From positions 1 through 36,871 of IMG/VR virus record IMGVR_UViG_3300042988_000630: 36,871 nt of DNA; one strand, given 5' to 3'. The notes beneath the pieces are model-generated. The model saw nothing but the letters and a program-made list of their open reading frames with translations, was not told where the DNA came from and made no database searches. The stretch is from a virus. Made by a program: the position numbers and the translations under genes. This document shows positions 32,699 through 36,871 of the stretch, in pieces; position 1 is the first letter of the stretch, and the number at the start of each line of letters is the position of its first letter.

Positions 32699-33096
32699 GC
32701 AGCGAAGTCGCCACCACCAAGACTTTCCAGGATCGGATGTTCGAGCGCATCCGCGACCAGATGGGCGACCTGATGACCGACGACGATCTGCGCAAGATCG
32801 TGGACACGGCGGTACAGAAGGCGTTTTTCGAGACGACCACCATCCAAGGCTCCTGGGGACAAACCCAGAGCGGACCCCCGATATTCGTGAAGATGATGGA
32901 GCAGGAGATGCGGGAGCGTGTCCGTACCCAACTGGACGAGTGGCTGAAGGCCAACGACGACAAAGTGCAGGAGTGCATCACCAAGGTGATCCAGGAGGGC
33001 ATCTTCCGGGCCATGATGAACGTTCTGGAGCAGCGCATGAACTTGCCGCTTCAGCAGTTTGCAGATCAGCTTCGCCAGAAGGGGGTGCTGGGATGA
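32695..33096 (+). CDS. Helical phage protein of unknown function
   Basis: 133 aa from ATG 32695 (ATGA overlap with the previous gene). It is mostly amphipathic helix (MFERIRDQMGDLMTDDDLRK, VQECITKVIQEGIFRAM) around a short Gly/Ser/Pro loop (GSWGQTQSGPPIF). No Cys or active-site motif; may be structural or an interaction protein. Confidence 0.72.
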   Translation: MSSEVATTKTFQDRMFERIRDQMGDLMTDDDLRKIVDTAVQKAFFETTTIQGSWGQTQSGPPIFVKMMEQEMRERVRTQLDEWLKANDDKVQECITKVIQEGIFRAMMNVLEQRMNLPLQQFADQLRQKGVLG

Positions 33097-33539
33097 CGCC
33101 GATCGCAACCGCCATCGAGGCCACCGGCACCGAAGCAAAGGTGTGCGCCGACATCGCCAGGCGCCAGCAGCAGGGCCTGGCCAAGTACGGCGTGACGGTG
33201 GCCGACAACAAGTTGACCATGCGGCAGTGGCAGCAGCACCTCTACGAGGAACTTTTGGACGCAGCGGTATACCTGCGCCGGCAGATGGACGAGACAAAGC
33301 CCATGACCCGCGACGAAGTGATCGCCCTGGCCCACCAGCAGGGCCTGGACGCGCAGCCGTGCCAAGCCCCTAACTTCATCGCCATCAAGGGCGAGGTTGC
33401 GCACGATCCGAACGAGCGCATGCGCATGGCCGCTGGCGGGCAATGCCTCATCGTGCACGACGGCCACTACTGGCAGGTCGGAACCGTGGAGGAAGTCGCA
33501 AGCTCCCTCAAGCCGCAGGAGCAAGGGGGCACAGCGTGA
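33093..33539 (+). CDS. MazG-like nucleotide pyrophosphohydrolase-type protein
   Basis: 148 aa from ATG 33093. Residues 15-65 follow the pattern of phage MazG-like helices: DIARRQQQGLAKYGVTVAD, then HLYEELLDAAVYLRRQM with the Glu/Asp set expected for Mg2+ binding. The C-terminal 60 residues are a separate small domain (CLIVHDGHYWQVGTVEEV). It could trim the nucleotide pool; the activity is inferred. Confidence 0.65.
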   Translation: MTPIATAIEATGTEAKVCADIARRQQQGLAKYGVTVADNKLTMRQWQQHLYEELLDAAVYLRRQMDETKPMTRDEVIALAHQQGLDAQPCQAPNFIAIKGEVAHDPNERMRMAAGGQCLIVHDGHYWQVGTVEEVASSLKPQEQGGTA

Positions 33540-33904
33540 GCCGTCTGCCCCTGATCGTGCAGGCCCTGACCGAGATCGGACCGATGACGTCCACCGAGTT
33601 GGCCCGTCACCTGGGAGTGGATCGGGACTGCGTGGCCAGCTACCTCAAGCGGCTGCGGTATGGATCGCCACAGGTCAAGCGGTGCGTGCGCATCGAATCC
33701 TGGGCGATGGATCAAGAGGGGCAGCGCCGCTACACCCGGGCGGTATACGCCATCGGCACGGCCCCGGATGCCAAAAAGCCGAAGGTCAACCCGACACAAC
33801 GGGGCTGGGAGTGCCGGCGCAACCTCATCAAACGCTACCGGGGCGCTTCGGTGTTCCGCCTGGGGTGGTCCGACAAGCAGGTGCTGGCCGAGGTGCGATC
33901 ATGA
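33536..33904 (+). CDS. Winged-HTH DNA-binding protein
   Basis: 122 aa, GTG overlapping the previous stop (GTGA). N-terminal winged helix (IVQALTEIGPMTSTELARHL, GVDRDCVASYLKRL), then a basic C-terminus (RRNLIKRYRGASVFR). Likely a regulator within the late part of the early operon. Confidence 0.75.
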   Translation: MSRLPLIVQALTEIGPMTSTELARHLGVDRDCVASYLKRLRYGSPQVKRCVRIESWAMDQEGQRRYTRAVYAIGTAPDAKKPKVNPTQRGWECRRNLIKRYRGASVFRLGWSDKQVLAEVRS

Positions 33905-33923
33905 TGCGCCGGGAGGACTGACC

Positions 33924-34184
33924 ATGTGGAGGCGTGTCTATGCCCCCGAGCCGCAATGGAAACTCCCTGAGTACGCCTGGGGCCAAGAGCGGGAGTTGTG
34001 CAAGCGGTGCGAGCACTACCGGGAGCGGATCGGCGGGGCCCGCACAGCCGAACGCAACACCGTGATGGTCTGCGCGCTCAACACCAGGCACAAGGGGACC
34101 GCTGACTACGGCGTGTGCATCGACATGCGCTATGGGGGCGAGTGCGGCCGCGAGGGCAAGCTGTTTCAGCCCAGTGGCGAGTGA
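33924..34184 (+). CDS. Small Cys-rich protein, putative zinc-binding
   Basis: 86 aa from ATG 33924 (GGGAGG nearby). Cys pattern: ELCKRCEHYRER, MVCALN, GVCIDM, GGECGRE, consistent with a zinc-ribbon fold. It ends just before a tRNA gene. Function unknown. Confidence 0.7.
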   Translation: MWRRVYAPEPQWKLPEYAWGQERELCKRCEHYRERIGGARTAERNTVMVCALNTRHKGTADYGVCIDMRYGGECGREGKLFQPSGE

Positions 34185-34188
34185 TTAA

Positions 34189-34282
34189 GGAAGCGTGCCA
34201 GAGTGGCTTATTGGGGCTGCCTTGAACGCAGCAGGGCGACCGCGAGGCCGCCCCGAGGGTTCGAATCCCTCCGCTTCCGCCA
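34189..34282 (+). tRNA. tRNA-Ser(UGA)
   Basis: Acceptor GGAAGCG pairs with CGCTTCC (34272-34278), then G and CCA are encoded. Anticodon stem GCTGC/GCAGC with loop CTTGAAC; anticodon TGA at 34223-34225. T arm GAGGG-TTCGAAT-CCCTC. A long variable arm (34234-34253, GCGA loop) marks a class II tRNA. It is flanked by phage genes on both sides and is not next to int, so it seems to be phage-carried. Confidence 0.93.
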
Positions 34283-34286
34283 TCAC

Positions 34287-34592
34287 CTACCGGCAGATGG
34301 CAAAGACCTCGACGGTGTGATCGTCAATTGCCCGGGCGCACGCGCACGCCTGGCACCCCAGAGGGATGCACGCCGTGTTCGCGTCCCAGATCAGCCCAAG
34401 GAACCGAGTTTCCGTCGATTGCTGGAGCCGCACACAGCCAGGTAGTCGGAAGTGGGTCTTTGCATCCCGCTTGGCGATCAACTCGTGAACCTCGATCCGG
34501 TCCACCCCGTTGCCCATGTCGCGCACGACGATCCGCTGCGCCCCCTGGGTGCTGGCAACGACGCAACTTGCGCCCTTTTCCCCCCGTCTCAC
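34287..34592 (-). CDS. Orphan minus-strand protein of unknown function
   Basis: The only minus-strand gene in the right arm. Codon use is good (mostly G/C-ending) and the sequence is protein-like (GAQRIVVRDMGNGVDRIEVH, RFLGLIWDANTACIPLGC), with Cys in CQACACARA. The start is uncertain: GTG 34592 (101 aa) or TTG 34613. It converges on the tRNA and is divergent from terS. A fold is not recognised. Confidence 0.55.
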   Translation of the reverse strand: MRRGEKGASCVVASTQGAQRIVVRDMGNGVDRIEVHELIAKRDAKTHFRLPGCVRLQQSTETRFLGLIWDANTACIPLGCQACACARAIDDHTVEVFAICR

Positions 34593-34634
34593 TGCCCAAG
34601 GCCCCCATTCCAAGCTGTTTAGTTCGATTCGCCC

Positions 34635-34680
34635 GTGATACCATTGGTTCGATGGGCGAACCAGTTGAAACTTGATTCAC
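34635..34680. promoter_or_regulatory. Palindrome in the terS/orphan divergent gap
   Basis: GGTTCG and CGAACC (about 34650-34666) form 6-bp arms with a 5-nt loop; a related TTCGAT occurs about 20 bp earlier. It may control terS and/or the divergent orphan gene. No clear sigma70 promoter was found. Confidence 0.35.
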
Positions 34681-34721
34681 CCCGGTCAACTCACCGGGAA
34701 ACGCACACGCAGGACGCAACC

Positions 34722-35345
34722 GTGTCAAAGAAGACCACCCGCCAGGCTATGCCCCAGAAAGCAGGGAAATCCACTCAGGATAATCCTGGTGTTAATACGG
34801 GGAAAACCCTTACTCCGAAGCAGCAGCGTTTCGTGGATGAGTACCTCATTGACTTAAACGCCACCCAGGCCGCTATACGAGCCGGATATGCGGCTGGATC
34901 AGCAGACGTGCAAGGAACGCGACTGCTAGGATATGCTAGTGTCATCGCCGCGATTCAAAAGGGCAACCGGCGACGCCAAGAACGCACGGAGATCACCCAG
35001 GACCGCGTGCTCCAAGAGCTTTACCGACTGGCCTTCGTGGACATCCGCAAGTTCTTCAACGCCGACGGCACGGCCAAAGCAATCACCGAACTGGACGATG
35101 ACGCAGCGGCAGCGCTGGCCGGGTTCGAGGTTATGGAGATGGGCGGTGCCGATAGCCCGTTGGCCATCACCAAGAAGTTCAAACTCAGCGAGAAGAAGGG
35201 CGCCATTGAACTGCTGATGCGCCACATGGGCATGCTCAACGACAAGCTGAAGCTGCAAGGTGATGCCGAGAACCCGCTGACGTTGCTGCTGAAGCAGGTC
35301 AACGGCACAGCGCTGCCCGTCGTGAAGGATGCCGGCGACGATTGA
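34722..35345 (+). CDS. terS: Terminase small subunit
   Basis: GTG at 34722 with AGGA 8 nt upstream; the longer frame from 34635 crosses the palindrome. It has 207 aa. A Terminase_2/XtmA-type HTH (LTPKQQRFVDEYLIDLNATQ, AAIRAGYA) and a DVRKFF-like downstream region (LAFVDIRKFFNADG) are visible. It recognises packaging sites and recruits the large subunit encoded 10 nt downstream. Confidence 0.9.
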   Translation: MSKKTTRQAMPQKAGKSTQDNPGVNTGKTLTPKQQRFVDEYLIDLNATQAAIRAGYAAGSADVQGTRLLGYASVIAAIQKGNRRRQERTEITQDRVLQELYRLAFVDIRKFFNADGTAKAITELDDDAAAALAGFEVMEMGGADSPLAITKKFKLSEKKGAIELLMRHMGMLNDKLKLQGDAENPLTLLLKQVNGTALPVVKDAGDD

Positions 35346-35355
35346 GGCCGGGCGC

Positions 35356-36871
35356 ATGACCGAAGCCGCCGAACTGGCCGCAAGGCTGTCCGATCCGATG
35401 TGGAGGCTGTCGAATCTCTACAAGATCATGATTAAGGGCGACGACGGTGCCGACGATCTTGTCATCCAGTTCAAGCCCAATCGGGCCCAGCGCCGGTTCC
35501 TGAAGCGGCTGTGGCACCGGAACATCATCCTCAAGGCCCGGCAGTTGGGTTTCACGACACTGATCGCCATCGTGTGGCTGGACCACGCCCTGTTCAATGC
35601 CAACGTGCGGTGCGGCATCATCGCTCAGGACCGCGAGGCCGCCGAGGCGATCTTCCGCGACAAGGTGAAGTTCGCCTACGACAACCTGCCGCCGACCCTG
35701 AAAGAGGCCATGCCGCTCAAGCGGGATAGCGCCACCGAGCTTCTGTTCGCCCACAACAACAGCAGCATCCGGGTGGCCACGTCGATGCGATCGGGCACCA
35801 TCCACCGGCTGCACGTGTCGGAGTTCGGCAAAATCTGCGCGAAGTTTCCCGACAAGGCCCAGGAAGTCGTGACGGGCTCCATTCCGGCCGTGCCCAAATC
35901 TGGCGTGCTGGTGATCGAGTCCACCGCCGAGGGACGGGAGGGCGAGTTCTACGAGATGACGCAGCGGGCCATCGCCATCCGCGACAGCGGCAAGGAACTG
36001 ACGGAACGCGACTACCGCATGCACTTCTACCCCTGGTTCGAGGAACCGAACTACCGCATGGACCCGTCCAAGGTCATCATGACGGACAAGGACCACGAGT
36101 ATTTCGCCGGCATTGAGGCCAAAATGGGCGTGACGATCGCGCCGGATCAACGCGCCTGGTACGTGGCCACCCGCGAGGCCGACTTCCCGAACAAGCCCGA
36201 GCGCATGTGGCAGGAGTACCCGAGCACGCCCGAAGAAGCCTTCCAGAAGTCCACCGAGGGCACCTACTACGTCAACGAACTTGCCTTGGCCCGCAAGGAA
36301 AGCCGCATCACGGTGGTGCCGTGGGAAAAGTCGGTCACGGTCAACACCTTCTGGGACATCGGCCTCAACGACGAGATGTGCATCTGGTTTCACCAGCGCA
36401 TCGGTGCTCAAAACCGGTTTGTCCGGTACTACGAGAACTTCGGCGAGGCCTTCGCCCACTACGTCAGCTACATGCAGGGCCTGGGCTACGTCTGGGGCAA
36501 GCACTACCTGCCGCACGACGGCGACACCAAGCGCCTCGGGGTGGAGAAGACCTGGACGCCCCGGCAGATGCTCGAAGACCTGGGCCTGCGCAACATCGAG
36601 ATCGTGCCGCGCATCGACCGCGTGCAGACCGGCATCCAGATGGTGCGCGACATCTTCGGGTCGTGCTGGTTCGACGAAACCCACTGCAAGACCGGCCTGC
36701 TGCGGCTGGAGAGCTACCGCAAGGAATGGGACAAGCGCCTGGCCGTCTGGAAGGACGAGCCCCGCCACGACCAGGCATCGAACGGCGCCGATGCCTTCCG
36801 CACCTTCGCCCAGGGTTACGAGCCGACCACGGGCGGCACCTGGAAACGCAAATCCTCGAACTGGAGAACCG
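35356..36871 (+). CDS. terL: Terminase large subunit, 3' end outside window
   Basis: The frame is open from ATG 35356 to the last base (505 codons seen). Motor domain: an adenine/Walker-type region (IILKARQLGFTTLIAIVWLD, with RQLGFT as an unusual Walker A), VSEFGK near the Walker B position, and STAEGREGEFYEM. The nuclease domain shows VNTFWDIGLNDEM and the acidic HDGDTK, with DQASNGADAFRTF near the end. It pumps and cuts DNA during packaging. Confidence 0.93.
   Translation, partial: MTEAAELAARLSDPMWRLSNLYKIMIKGDDGADDLVIQFKPNRAQRRFLKRLWHRNIILKARQLGFTTLIAIVWLDHALFNANVRCGIIAQDREAAEAIFRDKVKFAYDNLPPTLKEAMPLKRDSATELLFAHNNSSIRVATSMRSGTIHRLHVSEFGKICAKFPDKAQEVVTGSIPAVPKSGVLVIESTAEGREGEFYEMTQRAIAIRDSGKELTERDYRMHFYPWFEEPNYRMDPSKVIMTDKDHEYFAGIEAKMGVTIAPDQRAWYVATREADFPNKPERMWQEYPSTPEEAFQKSTEGTYYVNELALARKESRITVVPWEKSVTVNTFWDIGLNDEMCIWFHQRIGAQNRFVRYYENFGEAFAHYVSYMQGLGYVWGKHYLPHDGDTKRLGVEKTWTPRQMLEDLGLRNIEIVPRIDRVQTGIQMVRDIFGSCWFDETHCKTGLLRLESYRKEWDKRLAVWKDEPRHDQASNGADAFRTFAQGYEPTTGGTWKRKSSNWRT

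Noticed and set aside
34324-34728. Minus-strand ORF of 134 codons overlapping the orphan gene
   Set aside because: Arg/Pro/Gly-rich shadow composition; the other minus frame (34287-34592) has the better codon use.
1-36871. CRISPR array, insertion sequence or rRNA
   Set aside because: No regularly spaced repeats, transposase motifs or rRNA sequence were seen.
1-36871. Integrated prophage with both ends in the window
   Set aside because: No host DNA or paired att sites; int is internal, between lysis and early genes.

Overview
The window is phage DNA from end to end. GC-rich coding DNA (most codons end in G or C), phage-only gene content and the absence of any recognisable host gene point to a temperate phage of a GC-rich proteobacterium, most likely a beta-proteobacterium (Burkholderiales). 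The nearest relatives I can name from memory are the Bcep22-like podoviruses, which also encode a virion protein of more than 4,500 residues with transglycosylase, N6-methylase and helicase domains. The integrase lies in the middle, between the lysis cassette and the early genes, and the terminase is at the right edge. This is the order of a phage genome or circular contig rather than of an integrated prophage cut at its att sites.

Layout. 1-699: end of a coiled-coil virion protein, then a terminator. 745-15110: one giant 4.77-kaa ejection/antirestriction protein with its own promoter: lytic transglycosylase, membrane-active segments, polyvalent modules joined by Ala/Pro linkers, DNA methylase, DExH helicase, a nuclease-like domain, a zinc metallopeptidase and a long C-terminal polyvalent region. 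Small well-formed genes lie out of frame inside its linkers. 15090-15522 (minus): a ribbon-helix-helix DNA-binding protein and a small membrane protein. 15626-17517: lysis cassette (leader ORF, holin-like protein, membrane-anchored transglycosylase, Rz with embedded Rz1, terminator), using the same promoter motif as the giant gene. 17600-19152: probable attP and a P4-type integrase. 19133-24483 (minus): early operon (exonuclease, RecT, HTH, Zn-binding, coiled-coil, FtsK-gamma-type protein, membrane protein, dUTPase, AlpA/Xis). 24501-25301: CI/Cro-type switch. 25302-34184 (plus): regulator, SSB, NinB, HNH, RusA, a structured RNA, two methyltransferases, DUF1376 and DnaC-type replication proteins, RadC and small proteins. 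34189-34282: tRNA-Ser(UGA). 34287-34592 (minus): an orphan gene. 34722-36871: small terminase and a partial large terminase.

How it fits together. The switch at 25.2 kb chooses between lysogeny and the early operons. Leftward genes supply recombination (Exo/RecT) and dUTPase; rightward genes supply SSB, NinB/RusA and helicase loading for replication, plus DNA methylation. Late expression appears to use a shared promoter motif in front of the giant gene and the lysis cassette. The giant protein is probably carried in the particle and injected, opening the wall and protecting incoming DNA.

The most unusual observations are (1) the nested genes in linkers of the giant ORF, where codon bias moves out of the host frame, (2) a compact structured RNA at about 27.6 kb with a possible loop pseudoknot and a terminator tail, (3) a second protein-like frame inside the cytosine methyltransferase, and (4) a divergent RHH/lysis control region with several repeats. 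All statements rest on reading the sequence; no database search was run.
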